Positions 1-7,253 of a stretch of DNA of 40,604 nt are shown one piece after another. Source of the DNA: an uncultured Candidatus Saccharibacteria bacterium (GTDB taxonomy: Bacteria > Patescibacteriota > Saccharimonadia > Saccharimonadales > Saccharimonadaceae); NCBI GenBank assembly GCA_947427985.1, contig CANEKB010000001.1:1-40604 (forward strand), in the 5' to 3' direction. A model generated the notes under the pieces. The model was not told the origin of the DNA. It ran no database searches and saw only the letters and a program-made list of their open reading frames with translations. The position numbers were made by a program, and so were the translations under genes. The first letter of the stretch is position 1. Each line of letters opens with the position of its first letter.

Positions 1-2
1 AA

Positions 3-482
3 AAAGTTCGCAGGATCATCACGGTCGTACTGGCTGTTGTGATGGTCATGAGCTGCGCGGTGCCGGCGTTGGCGGCTGAGGCTGACGGGGTGACCACGGG
101 CTGGGCCGATGTCAACGAGGTGGTTACGGCTACCGAACCGGCCGGGGTCGGCGTGAGCCCTCGGTATGTCAAGGAATGGTCTATCGGGCGCACCTATGTC
201 ATGGTCATTGGAAGTGAGGTTCGCAACGCGACTGTGCACGTTGACGTACATGACCAAGTGGACAGCAATGTCGCCTATAACCCCAATGACTACCAGGTTG
301 ATATCATAGTGAACGGCGCCAACGGACGGATTTGGAGCGAGGAGGACTGGATGAAGGACAGAAACTACAACTCTTTCTGGATCGGTACCGATGTTACTGG
401 TGTCCTGATCCGTATCGTTCCGCGTAACAGGCTGCTTTTCCCCGCGCCCGCGAAGGCGTTCCGTGTCCAGGTCACCTACTAA
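3..482 (+). CDS. Secreted protein of unknown function (5' partial)
   Basis: The reading frame is open to the left edge, so the true start lies before the window. The visible start reads KVRRIITVVLAVVMVM..., a positively charged stretch followed by a hydrophobic core and an ALAA-EA site, which is a typical Sec signal peptide with cleavage near residue 25 of the visible part. The mature part is about 135 residues, rich in Val, Asn and Asp, with alternating hydrophobic residues suggesting a beta domain. I do not recognise the family. Codon use is more GC-rich than in the permease genes that follow. A strong terminator lies about 100 bp downstream, so it is transcriptionally separate from the permeases. 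Export to the cell surface or medium is inferred from the signal peptide only. Confidence 0.7.
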   Translation, partial: KVRRIITVVLAVVMVMSCAVPALAAEADGVTTGWADVNEVVTATEPAGVGVSPRYVKEWSIGRTYVMVIGSEVRNATVHVDVHDQVDSNVAYNPNDYQVDIIVNGANGRIWSEEDWMKDRNYNSFWIGTDVTGVLIRIVPRNRLLFPAPAKAFRVQVTY

Positions 483-578
483 TTATTAGGCGTAACGAAG
501 TGGGCAGCTAAAGCTGCGGTTTCTTAGTCGGACATTTTTGATCATTATGCCCGATACTTTTGCTCCTCTCATTGATAC

Positions 579-607
579 GAGCCCCGGTTAAGACCGGGGC
601 TCCCTTT
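579..607 (+). terminator. Rho-independent terminator
   Basis: Perfect 9-bp stem GAGCCCCGG / CCGGGGCTC with a 6-nt loop, followed by CCTTT. It closes the transcript of the secreted-protein gene and separates it from the permease operon. Confidence 0.85.
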
Positions 608-645
608 ATGCAAATTTCAGCGTTGATATTAATATAAACTAGCAA

Positions 646-651
646 TATAAT
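646..651 (+). promoter_or_regulatory. -10 box of the permease operon
   Basis: TATAAT lies in an AT-rich stretch after the terminator. Transcription would begin about 7 nt later, at or next to the ATG at 659, so the mRNA may start directly with a short upstream reading frame. No clear -35 hexamer is visible. Confidence 0.5.
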
Positions 652-658
652 AAACATA

Positions 659-706
659 ATGATAGCTGTGATGAAGGTGAAGCATGGAGGTAAGAATGGG
701 GCTTAG
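659..706 (+). CDS. Possible 15-codon leaderless upstream reading frame
   Basis: An ATG sits 7 nt after the TATAAT box at 646-651 and opens a 15-codon frame (MIAVMKVKHGGKNGA) that stops at 704-706. It overlaps the permease start at 696 in a different frame. A leaderless uORF ending just past the next start could couple translation of the permease. There is no coding signal beyond the geometry, so this is tentative. Confidence 0.25.
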   Translation: MIAVMKVKHGGKNGA

Positions 707-1985
707 GCTGGCGGATGCGGTGCGCCTGGCTTCGGGGAACGTCGTAAGTTATAAGTTGCGAAGCTTAGCAATCATCTTGACGGTGTCGGTGATTTTTGGG
801 CTGGTGATGGGGGTAAATTTTTTGTTTGCGGGGATGCGCGAGAGTATGCTCGAGGCGTCGGTAATCAACACCGATGGTTATAGCTATGTATCGGCGTATT
901 TTGACAAAGGCTCGTCGGAGGGGAATTCAGAGACGCGTCTGGCTAAGCGAATCGAGAGGGATCATGGGGAAGTAGTTGGGGTAGTGCGTAACTGTTTTAT
1001 TGACAGGGAGCAGTTCGGAGTAATTGATTTGGGGTTGGTCGAGGATTTGGTGGATAATAATTTACTATCGGAGGTGCCAGAGGGGCGGGTGCCGGTCATA
1101 GTGAGTAGAAGGGTCTTTGAAGAAGAATATAGCCATCAGCAAGAACTGGAGCTACTCGAAGCGGAGTATTATCAGGTAGGGGAGTATGCGAGCGAGGCTA
1201 CGAGGATGCCGCTGTTGCCAGGGGAATATAATATTCTGAATTTGCCGCTCACGAAGATGTACGATAGTCCGAGTGGGATTGGGCTAGGTTTAGCTGGTAT
1301 TACGCTGGTGGATGACGGTTCGGGACGGGTCGAGCAATATATTGAGGCGAAGCGTCAGCAAGCTGCGGAAGGCTATGGTAATAATCAAGTGGTTACAGCG
1401 AAGGTGATCCGGTTTGGTAATTTTGGGGATTTGACGAGATTCGTCGATACCTCGGATACGCCGGAGCGGAAAGCATTGGACCCGGATTCACTCCTAATCA
1501 GCGCGGTTTATTCTGATACGGCAGATATAGCGCGAGGATTTATTGCGGCGGATAGAATCGTGATGATAGCGGAGATAATTCTACTAGTGGTGGCGGTGAT
1601 CGTGACGGCGTTTACTTTTATCCATCTAATCGATCAAGATGCGCGGACGGTGGCGCTCTATCGGTCGCTGGGGGCGAGTACGAGGGAAATTATTATGGTG
1701 TATTTTATTTATCTTCTAGAGCTGTTTTTGCTGGCGGTGGTGGCGAGTGTTTTGATTGGGCTAGGGGTGGTGGCAGTAGTGTCGCTAGGGAATGCGGGAA
1801 TCTTAGCAGAGAATTTGCAGATGTATTATGACTTGTCGTCGGCACCAAAAGTGACGCTCCTAGGAATTGATTGGCGATTCTTCTTCACGATAGGTTTGAT
1901 GCTAGTGGCGGTGATAATAGCTTTATTCCTATCTGCGGACCGTTTCTCGAAACGACGGATTGCGATGGCGCTAAAAAAGGATTAG
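696..1985 (+). CDS. FtsX-like ABC transporter permease (first of a pair)
   Basis: MacB/FtsX-type permease of about 429 residues: one transmembrane helix near residues 24-46, a large extracytoplasmic domain (about 50-280), then three helices near 285-310, 335-365 and 395-415. The helix after the long loop ends in HLIDQDARTVALYRSLGAS, the conserved cytoplasmic segment of this family. I chose 696 over the ATG at 684 because GGAGGT lies 4 nt before 696 and because the start MGLRLADAVRLA lines up with the paralogue at 38893 (MKLRLSDAIRIS). The family works with an ABC ATPase in tripartite export, lipoprotein release or cell-wall hydrolase control. The gene is followed after 3 nt by a second permease. 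No ATPase is encoded beside this pair; the nearest is at 38244. Confidence 0.85.
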   Translation: MGLRLADAVRLASGNVVSYKLRSLAIILTVSVIFGLVMGVNFLFAGMRESMLEASVINTDGYSYVSAYFDKGSSEGNSETRLAKRIERDHGEVVGVVRNCFIDREQFGVIDLGLVEDLVDNNLLSEVPEGRVPVIVSRRVFEEEYSHQQELELLEAEYYQVGEYASEATRMPLLPGEYNILNLPLTKMYDSPSGIGLGLAGITLVDDGSGRVEQYIEAKRQQAAEGYGNNQVVTAKVIRFGNFGDLTRFVDTSDTPERKALDPDSLLISAVYSDTADIARGFIAADRIVMIAEIILLVVAVIVTAFTFIHLIDQDARTVALYRSLGASTREIIMVYFIYLLELFLLAVVASVLIGLGVVAVVSLGNAGILAENLQMYYDLSSAPKVTLLGIDWRFFFTIGLMLVAVIIALFLSADRFSKRRIAMALKKD

Positions 1986-1988
1986 CGG

Positions 1989-3302
1989 ATGCGGCTGAGG
2001 GACTATCTACGCTTGGGGTTGGCGAATATTGCCTGTAATCGCCGGCGATGCGCCTTGGTAGTGATTATCACGGGGGCGATGTTTGCGCTGATTTTTGCGG
2101 GGTTCGAGGTGATTCGTGGGCTAGAGGTGGCAACACAGAAGCAGGTGACAGATTTTACGGACGGGCAGGTCCTGCTAAAGCTGACGGTAGAGGATGGATT
2201 AGAAGATTCGGAGGGCGAATTGGCACGGCAGGTAGTAAAATACGGCGGATATACAGAGCCGGTAGAAGAATATTGGTTTGACGAGATGATGCACCTGTAT
2301 CTATTTCCGGCGAGATTAAAGGAGAGCTTGGCGGACAAAATTATCGATGATGTGGCTGGCGGTGTACCGATTTTAATCTCGACGGATGAAGCGGGGAGAT
2401 GGCGGCGTTTAACGATTAGTAAAGACATGGGGATGCAACGACGGCTGGAGCTGGTGGCGAAGATTCGTGCACAGTCGTTAGGGAAGGTGATTGAGAATAA
2501 CGGATTCGGCACGCGACCAGATATCGAGAAGACGCAGTTTTTCGTGGCGGGATTGCTGCCGGCTAATCTGGTGGGAGTTTCATTGTCGCTGAGCAACATA
2601 GGCGACATGCAAAATCCGCTTAACTTCATTTTGGAAGTGATCCCGACTGGTGGTAGCGAGGCCTTTGTCCTAGAACGTCCAGGGGGAGTAGAAGTAAGTA
2701 CGAAGGAGAGTGAAATTTGGGCGGTGTTCCCAGATGCGGAAATAGCGTATGAATTTGTGATGGATCGGCAGATGTGTAGCGGGATGAATAAGACTTGCAT
2801 TAGCAAATATCAGTATATGGTGCGGGAGGTGATTGGCAATCCGCTGGGCGTAAAGATGGGCTTCCGGGAGATCGAGAAGGCATATACGATTATTTGGATA
2901 GTCTTGACGGCGATTGGGGCGTTTATTACGATTTCTACCTATACACGCCTAATTAATCAAGAAGTGCGGAATATTGCGCTTTACCGGGCATTAGGAGCGA
3001 CTGTGAAGAATGTTTATATTATATATGCGACGTACTTAGTGATTCTAAGTCTACTGACGATGGTGGTGGCACTGATGGCCGGTACTCTGCTTGCGTTAGT
3101 AGTAAGTCTAGTATATCAGGGGGCGTTGAGTGCGGATTTCGCGGTTAGCTTCGGGATCGAGCCGGTGTCGGTGTGGCTAGCAGGATGGGACAGTACGGTA
3201 CTGGTCATTGTGGCGATTAATGTAGTGGTGGCTCTGGCTAGTGCAGGGGTGAATATTTTCCAGCTTTCGATGACGAAGGTGGCGCAGAAGCTGAAAGGAT
3301 AG
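1989..3302 (+). CDS. FtsX-like ABC transporter permease (second of a pair)
   Basis: A 437-residue permease with the same plan as its neighbour: N-terminal helix near residues 22-45, extracytoplasmic domain, and three C-terminal helices from about residue 300. The segment RLINQEVRNIALYRALGATV is the family's conserved cytoplasmic motif. The start lies 3 nt after the stop of the first permease, so the two are co-transcribed and probably form a heterodimer. Its start, MRLRDYLRLGLANI, resembles the second permease of the right-hand operon (VRIRDFLKLGAANI at 40279), so the two operons are paralogous. A structured region with a T-rich hairpin follows. The exported substrate cannot be told from sequence. 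Confidence 0.85.
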   Translation: MRLRDYLRLGLANIACNRRRCALVVIITGAMFALIFAGFEVIRGLEVATQKQVTDFTDGQVLLKLTVEDGLEDSEGELARQVVKYGGYTEPVEEYWFDEMMHLYLFPARLKESLADKIIDDVAGGVPILISTDEAGRWRRLTISKDMGMQRRLELVAKIRAQSLGKVIENNGFGTRPDIEKTQFFVAGLLPANLVGVSLSLSNIGDMQNPLNFILEVIPTGGSEAFVLERPGGVEVSTKESEIWAVFPDAEIAYEFVMDRQMCSGMNKTCISKYQYMVREVIGNPLGVKMGFREIEKAYTIIWIVLTAIGAFITISTYTRLINQEVRNIALYRALGATVKNVYIIYATYLVILSLLTMVVALMAGTLLALVVSLVYQGALSADFAVSFGIEPVSVWLAGWDSTVLVIVAINVVVALASAGVNIFQLSMTKVAQKLKG

Positions 3303-3306
3303 CTGA

Positions 3307-3440
3307 GATGGTTTGTCGGTTGCCAGTCTAGTTATTTCTCAAGACCATCCAGCATAGAAAATGCACAAGTACATAAGAAACGTCTATTCTTACGAGTGGG
3401 CGTTTCTTTTAGTCTTTCGTAATAGTTAGACTGGCAACCG
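3307..3440 (+). terminator. Terminator hairpin inside a 14-bp long-range inverted repeat
   Basis: CGGTTGCCAGTCTA (3317-3330) is repeated inverted at 3427-3440. Inside lies AAGAAACG/CGTTTCTT (3375-3382 / 3401-3408) followed by a T-rich run, which looks like the terminator of the permease operon. GATGGT (3307-3312) can also pair with ACCATC (3344-3349), and this stem crosses the long one. Confidence 0.5.
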
Positions 3441-3656
3441 TTCTGTTCATCTCAACATTTTCTCCAATCCTCTCTTTGATTACTTTATATGGCTAGTCCT
3501 GAACAATGATTCTGATTACGGACGAACTTGTACGCGGTGTACAAGTTCAGCTTAGATTTATCTCTGTTATCTTTGTTGATTTTAGGCTTAATTAAACCAA
3601 GATACGATATATCCAATAGGAGTAATATGCTATCGAACTAATTCCTAAGGAATTAG
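3441..3656. other. Intergenic DNA with a 10-bp hairpin and a 23-bp palindrome
   Basis: No supportable gene. GAACTTGTAC (3524-3533) pairs with GTACAAGTTC (3539-3548) around 5 nt. AACTAATTCCT (3635-3645) is mirrored around one base to 3657, directly in front of the FISUMP-like fragment. Both could be protein-binding sites or transcript ends; neither has a clear T-tract. Confidence 0.4.
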
Positions 3657-3866
3657 TTGGCTTGCGTCCGCAGCGGTCATCAAAGTATTGAAATTAGTTG
3701 GCGTGATGCATTTTATGCGGCTGGTGTAAGCGGTATTTACTATAGTAGTTCTGCCGGAGCTACTACTAATAGAGTTAATTACCTTACAGTAGACGATTTG
3801 GTATCCAAAAATACCTACTATGACCGTTACTGGGGCTTTCCCCTCCGTTGTCTAGCCATAGAGTAA
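3657..3866 (+). pseudogene. C-terminal remnant of a FISUMP-like surface domain
   Basis: The frame opens straight after a stop codon and has only a TTG start. The encoded 69 residues include VRSG near the start, GIYYSSSAG in the middle and DRYWGFPLRCLAIE at the end. This pattern is typical of the end of the Fibrobacter succinogenes major paralogous (FISUMP) domain, which in Patescibacteria closes large secreted or cell-wall proteins. The signal peptide and most of the domain are missing, so it is read as a decayed fragment. The assignment rests on motif memory and was not searched. Confidence 0.5.
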
Positions 3867-3890
3867 TATACAAGGGAGGATGGTAGAAGG

Positions 3891-4385
3891 CTATTTCTGG
3901 AGGTAGAGTTGGTAAATGTTGCGCCAGGCTTTGCGCCATTCGGGGAAGTTGAGCTGAGTTTCGACTTCGGCGAAGGGAACCCAGGCGGCGCCGGCGATTT
4001 CAGACTCTTGTTTATGAAGAGCGGCAGAGGAAGGGTTGAGCTGGGCGAGGAAGAGGACGACTTCTTTTTCGACGTTGAGGCGGGGAATGTAGTAGCCGAA
4101 GCTGTGGCGAGTGGCGGGAGCGAGGATGATGGAGAGGCCGGTTTCTTCTTGGACTTCGCGGAGGGCGGTTTCGAATTCGGTTTCGCCGGGTTCGACGTGG
4201 CCTTTGGGGAAGCCGGTAAGGCCGTTTTGTTGCGAGACGAGGAGGACTGCACCATTCTTTACAATGACTGCGCCGCAAGATTTTTCGTGTCCGGCGCCAG
4301 GATGAGGATGTTCAGAGTCGATGGGCTCGGCGTTGGAAAAATTAGGTACGTTAGGGTCGTTTGCGATGGCGGGAGAGTTGTTCAT
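3891..4385 (-). CDS. NUDIX hydrolase (Ap4A-type)
   Basis: A 164-residue protein with a perfect Nudix box GX5EX7REUXEEXGU: G62, E68, R76-E77, E80-E81 and G83. The enzyme binds a divalent metal through the box glutamates and hydrolyses a nucleoside diphosphate linked to another moiety. GFPKGHVEPGE before the box and the length resemble bis(5'-nucleosyl)-tetraphosphatases. The first 30 residues are Pro/Asn-rich and probably disordered. The gene runs opposite to its neighbours and has its own TATAAT exactly 6 nt before the ATG with no ribosome-binding site, so the mRNA is probably leaderless. It is the last clear host gene before the prophage. The exact substrate is uncertain. Confidence 0.9.
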   Translation of the reverse strand: MNNSPAIANDPNVPNFSNAEPIDSEHPHPGAGHEKSCGAVIVKNGAVLLVSQQNGLTGFPKGHVEPGETEFETALREVQEETGLSIILAPATRHSFGYYIPRLNVEKEVVLFLAQLNPSSAALHKQESEIAGAAWVPFAEVETQLNFPEWRKAWRNIYQLYLQK

Positions 4386-4391
4386 AGGTAT

Positions 4392-4397
4392 ATTATA
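4392..4397 (-). promoter_or_regulatory. -10 box of a leaderless NUDIX mRNA
   Basis: TATAAT on the minus strand, followed by 6 nt and then the ATG of the NUDIX gene. This places the expected transcription start at the start codon itself. Confidence 0.6.
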
Positions 4398-4411
4398 CTA
4401 TGTAAGTCTAT

Positions 4412-4422
4412 GGTGCTATAAT
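4412..4422 (+). promoter_or_regulatory. Extended -10 promoter facing into the prophage
   Basis: GGTGCTATAAT carries the TGN extension before TATAAT. A transcript would start near 4429 and meet the terminator at 4463-4486, giving an RNA of about 58 nt unless there is read-through. It is back to back with the NUDIX promoter. Confidence 0.45.
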
Positions 4423-4462
4423 ATACCAACTCAAACAAAATTTATTATTTGATATTTTACCT

Positions 4463-4486
4463 AACCACGAGAAATCGTGGTTTTTT
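4463..4486 (+). terminator. Rho-independent terminator
   Basis: AACCACGA, a GAAA tetraloop, TCGTGGTT, continuing into six T residues (4481-4486). A textbook terminator for rightward transcription. No coding region precedes it, so it ends either a short RNA from the promoter at 4412 or transcription entering from the left. Confidence 0.85.
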
Positions 4487-4493
4487 GGTTCTA

Positions 4494-4530
4494 TTGGGGT
4501 TATTAAGTTGCTAATCGACACAGCTATCTT
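4494..4530 (+). repeat. Left copy of a prophage-end inverted repeat
   Basis: The 20-mer CTAATCGACACAGCTATCTT (4511-4530) is found exactly inverted at 36461-36480. A second 11-bp block, TTGGGGTTATT (4494-4504), is also inverted at 36485-36495. As inverted copies they are not attL/attR. Confidence 0.75.
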
Positions 4531-4839
4531 AGTAGCTCCATAGAATCAAAAAGCCAAACTGTAAAATCCCTAGTTTAAGGATTTTAACAATTTGGGAGAT
4601 CGTTTGAAGTTTTAATCGAGCGATGGTGCGTCTATGGAGCCGGCTATGTATTTGTTTTTTGAGCTTGGGCAGACGGGTGCGCCTTCGCTCTTGTTATCAA
4701 AAAAGTTTATCGCTCCAGCGGTGGGCATTGGTATTTTGCCGTGGGAGGGCTTTTATTTGCCTACTAAGCTGATATTTTGCCTTTCCGCACCTATGCTTAC
4801 CGCCGGAGTGATAAGCACCAAAACAAAAAGGAGTAGAAC
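4531..4839. other. Leader region of the early operon without a clear gene
   Basis: It holds the small inverted repeat TAAAATCC/GGATTTTA (4562-4569 / 4579-4586). A 69-codon frame at 4634-4843 overlaps the next start and resembles nothing known, so I do not call it. AAAGGAG just before 4840 is the ribosome-binding site of the first early gene. I see no strong promoter here, which fits early transcription entering from across the attachment site in the excised circle. Confidence 0.4.
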
Positions 4840-5070
4840 ATGAAAAATGATACTAAAAATGAACTTGAGAATAAAAATGGTGAAGTTGTGATTATCCTGC
4901 CGGAGCCAGAAGTTCCACCAATCAAGAGAATCACAATCTTCTTACTGGGGGTTAGCAGCGCACTTTTAGCGGCTGCGTATATCAATTTTAATGAAAACCT
5001 CGGGCTTTTAGCATTAGGAATCGTATTATTCCTGTTTATTTTTGACGAGGGTTTTCGGAGGATTTTTTAA
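4840..5070 (+). CDS. Small phage membrane protein
   Basis: A 76-residue protein with a charged N-terminal half (about 1-28), then two hydrophobic segments near 30-49 and 54-69 separated by NFNEN, ending in a charged tail. It is probably a two-helix inner-membrane protein. AAAGGAG lies 9 nt before the ATG. It is the first gene of the rightward early operon; the next start lies 4 nt after its stop. The family is not recognised. Its position suggests a small early function such as superinfection exclusion, but there is no motif to support that. Confidence 0.65.
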   Translation: MKNDTKNELENKNGEVVIILPEPEVPPIKRITIFLLGVSSALLAAAYINFNENLGLLALGIVLFLFIFDEGFRRIF

Positions 5071-5074
5071 CGAA

Positions 5075-5374
5075 ATGAGAATTAAGAAAGACACCGCGCA
5101 CGACCTCTACGCTACTATCTATGACAGTTGCGTTGAGGAAATCCAAGAGGTGGGTTCTGGAAACTGCGTAAATAGATTAGCAGAGATACTCTGCGAAGAT
5201 TATGAAAACTGGCCGGATGAAAAATGTCAGAAGGTCGCACAACAATTCTTTGATGATAACTACGATCGCGCTCACGCGGAAGCACTAGAATCATTTGAGC
5301 CAAGCGCACGAGAAGAAGCGATGGCCGATATTCAAAGAGAAACTATGGCTGCTTTAGCTGTAAGGGGGTGCTAA
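5075..5374 (+). CDS. Acidic early phage protein, unknown
   Basis: About 99 residues, acidic and mostly helical by composition, with cysteines in DSCVEE, GNCVNRL, ILCEDY and EKCQK. I take the ATG at 5075, preceded by GGAGGA, rather than the upstream in-frame TTG at 5042 that overlaps the preceding gene. The stop overlaps the next start by one base (TAATG), so it is translationally coupled to the following gene. The function is unknown. Its place ahead of the annealing protein and exonuclease hints at a role near the recombination module. Confidence 0.65.
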   Translation: MRIKKDTAHDLYATIYDSCVEEIQEVGSGNCVNRLAEILCEDYENWPDEKCQKVAQQFFDDNYDRAHAEALESFEPSAREEAMADIQRETMAALAVRGC

Positions 5375-5601
5375 TGACTATTTCTGTAAGTGAGGTTTTA
5401 GAAGATGCTTTTGCGGAGTGGTTTGAAAGCGATAGCTTTGAGAGCCGTAGTGATTTTGAAGACGCCATCGATCGTTTTGTAGATAATATCACCGAAGAAG
5501 CGGCTAGTATCGGAAGGCGAATTACCAAAATGACGGCGGAAGAACTGGACGACTGGTGCGGCATCAGTATTAACGAAGATACGGAGGAAGACTATGAATA
5601 A
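5374..5601 (+). CDS. Small acidic phage protein, unknown
   Basis: A 75-residue, strongly acidic protein, probably all-helical. The ATG at 5374 shares its A with the TAA of the previous gene and has GGGGG upstream. Its end overlaps the RecT-like gene by 8 nt, so it belongs to the same translationally coupled cluster. Small acidic proteins in this position in phages are sometimes DNA mimics or recombinase modulators; that is only an analogy. The family is not recognised. Confidence 0.65.
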   Translation: MTISVSEVLEDAFAEWFESDSFESRSDFEDAIDRFVDNITEEAASIGRRITKMTAEELDDWCGISINEDTEEDYE

Positions 5602-6331
5602 TGAAAATGCCAAAGACGACAATGAGATTCAAAACAAAAATACACCTGTTTTATCTAATGAAGATAAGCGCGACCTTACAATGTCGATCAGAACCACTAA
5701 AACCGATGTTATGGATCCGGTGGCGTACGAACAGATGAAAATGATTTCGCGAGATATGATGGAGAGTAAAAGCCTACCTGCTTCTTTTACAAACGTGTCT
5801 CAAGTCCAAATGGCCCTAATGGCCGGTCATGAGATGGGTATGACCACAATGGAATCTCTAAACGACTTGTATTTTGTTGGCGGAAAACTCCAGATTTACG
5901 GAAAGGCTACGCCGGCGGCATTGCGACGCGCGGGGTGGCGAATTCGTAAGTTCGAAGAGACGAAAGATTCCTGTACGGCTACGGTATTCAACCCAAAAAC
6001 AGACGAAGAAATCACCGACACCTTCACATTTCAAGATGCCGAATTGTCTGGCTTTACAAAAGACAAATACGGCAACATTAAGCTGGGCTGGAAGGAAGGA
6101 GCTAATCGTAAGCGTAAGTTGCGCTATGGAGTGCTCAGCCAAATTATTCATACGTACCTACCGGAAGTATTAGGTAGCGTAACCGGAATAGGCGATTACA
6201 GCGAAGATTATATGGCTGCCGAGCAGCTAGATGGCCAATACAGGCAAGCGCGAGAGCAAGAAAAACGAGCCGAGAAACTGGAGCGCCTACAACATCTTGA
6301 CGAGCCAGAAGAAGCGGAGGTCGTGAAATGA
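5594..6331 (+). CDS. recT: RecT-like single-strand annealing protein
   Basis: A 245-residue protein matching the RecT family plan: a central block with ALMAGHEMGMTTMESL, then FVGGKLQIYGKA, a beta-rich middle (GWRIRKFEET), and RKRKLRYGVLSQIIHTYLPEVLG near residue 180. The last 35 residues are charged and probably helical. RecT proteins coat single-stranded DNA and anneal complementary strands during phage replication and recombination, working with a 5'-3' exonuclease. The next gene, joined by an ATGA overlap, is a YqaJ-like nuclease, the expected partner. The family call is firm from motifs and context, though no search was made. Confidence 0.82.
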   Translation: MNNENAKDDNEIQNKNTPVLSNEDKRDLTMSIRTTKTDVMDPVAYEQMKMISRDMMESKSLPASFTNVSQVQMALMAGHEMGMTTMESLNDLYFVGGKLQIYGKATPAALRRAGWRIRKFEETKDSCTATVFNPKTDEEITDTFTFQDAELSGFTKDKYGNIKLGWKEGANRKRKLRYGVLSQIIHTYLPEVLGSVTGIGDYSEDYMAAEQLDGQYRQAREQEKRAEKLERLQHLDEPEEAEVVK

Positions 6332-7059
6332 TAATCCAAGAGTTCGATAAAGATAGTCCGGAGTGGCTAGAAGCGCGACAGGCAGTCATTACCGGAACGC
6401 GCGTAAAGAGTGTAAAACCGCTGCTGCGTAAAGGTAAAACTGGTAGTCAGCCTATGGAGTTTTGGAAAATCGTCGCAGAATACGTTAGCTATGGCGTAGA
6501 AGAAGAATCGCCAATGGTGCGAGGAACACACCTAGAAGCGGAAAATGCCGAGAAAACCATTGAAAAATACGGTCTCACGAACCCAATATACGACAGAGGC
6601 ATGATCTGGAAGGACGACAATGGCTTGCTCGGCTGTAGTCCAGATGCCTGCGAGAATACCGAAGAGCCGGAGTGGTCTATTGAGTGTAAGAGCCTTAACA
6701 CCGCCGAGCATCTGTATCTGATAATGGCCGACAAATTTGCTAAAGGGGAGTTACCGGATGAGTTTGAATCCTTGTTCCCGCCACGACTAGGCGAGTACCG
6801 CGGCATAGACAGCGTGGCCGAAGAGCATCAACACCAAGTGAAACAATCCTTTGTAGTAGATCCTAAGCTTCGCGTAGTTTATTACAGCCTGTACGACCCG
6901 CGCATTGTCTTAGACAATCTACAACATTACGTCATCGAAGTTAGACGTAGTGAAATGCTAGACGATATATCTAGCCAGAAACAGATGGTCGAGGAGCAGG
7001 CATACAAAGCCCGCGCGATAGCAAAGCTTCTTACCGCAATAAATGCGCAAGCAAAATAA
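6328..7059 (+). CDS. YqaJ-like phage exonuclease
   Basis: A 243-residue protein of the lambda-exonuclease/YqaJ fold. Visible motifs are VRGTHLE with E70, GLLGCSPDA with D106, and SIECKSL with E119 and K121, which together form the PD-(D/E)XK metal site. EHQHQVKQSF near 185-194 corresponds to the family's Gln-rich helix. It should resect double-stranded ends 5' to 3' and hand single strands to the RecT-like protein encoded just upstream (ATGA overlap). The last 40 residues form a charged helix. D106 is followed by ACE where many relatives have DG, a small deviation outside the metal ligands. Confidence 0.82.
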   Translation: MIIQEFDKDSPEWLEARQAVITGTRVKSVKPLLRKGKTGSQPMEFWKIVAEYVSYGVEEESPMVRGTHLEAENAEKTIEKYGLTNPIYDRGMIWKDDNGLLGCSPDACENTEEPEWSIECKSLNTAEHLYLIMADKFAKGELPDEFESLFPPRLGEYRGIDSVAEEHQHQVKQSFVVDPKLRVVYYSLYDPRIVLDNLQHYVIEVRRSEMLDDISSQKQMVEEQAYKARAIAKLLTAINAQAK

Positions 7060-7092
7060 ATTACATCATATTTTAAGTAGGAGAAGATTCCA

Positions 7093-7251
7093 ATGAAAGC
7101 ACAAATTAGTATTGAAGGAATTGACAGCATTTTTGCTAACGATTTTCTTAAACTGGCCAATAAGCTTATGCAGGACTTAGCCGAAGGAGTTGTTATAGAT
7201 AAAGAGAAAATGAAGATCGATATTAGCATTTCAAACGCAGAAAACGAGTAG
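7093..7251 (+). CDS. Small phage protein, unknown (52 aa)
   Basis: Frame of 52 codons beginning MKAQISIEGID and ending SNAENE, with AGGAG upstream of the ATG. The pattern of a beta strand, an amphipathic helix and a second strand (KMKIDISIS) suggests a compact alpha/beta fold. It is the last gene before a 300-bp structured non-coding stretch. No family is recognised. Confidence 0.55.
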   Translation: MKAQISIEGIDSIFANDFLKLANKLMQDLAEGVVIDKEKMKIDISISNAENE

Positions 7252-7253
7252 TA

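Noticed and set aside
2003..2806. 267-codon frame on the minus strand opposite the second permease
   Set aside because: It is the complement of a clear permease gene, has Ser/Pro-rich nonsense composition and no ribosome-binding site.
3909..4421. 170-codon plus-strand frame opposite the NUDIX gene
   Set aside because: The minus strand carries a perfect Nudix box; the plus frame is a Gly/Phe/Glu-rich shadow.
4634..4843. 69-codon frame before the first early gene
   Set aside because: It overlaps the next start codon, has no ribosome-binding site and resembles nothing. It could be real but cannot be supported.
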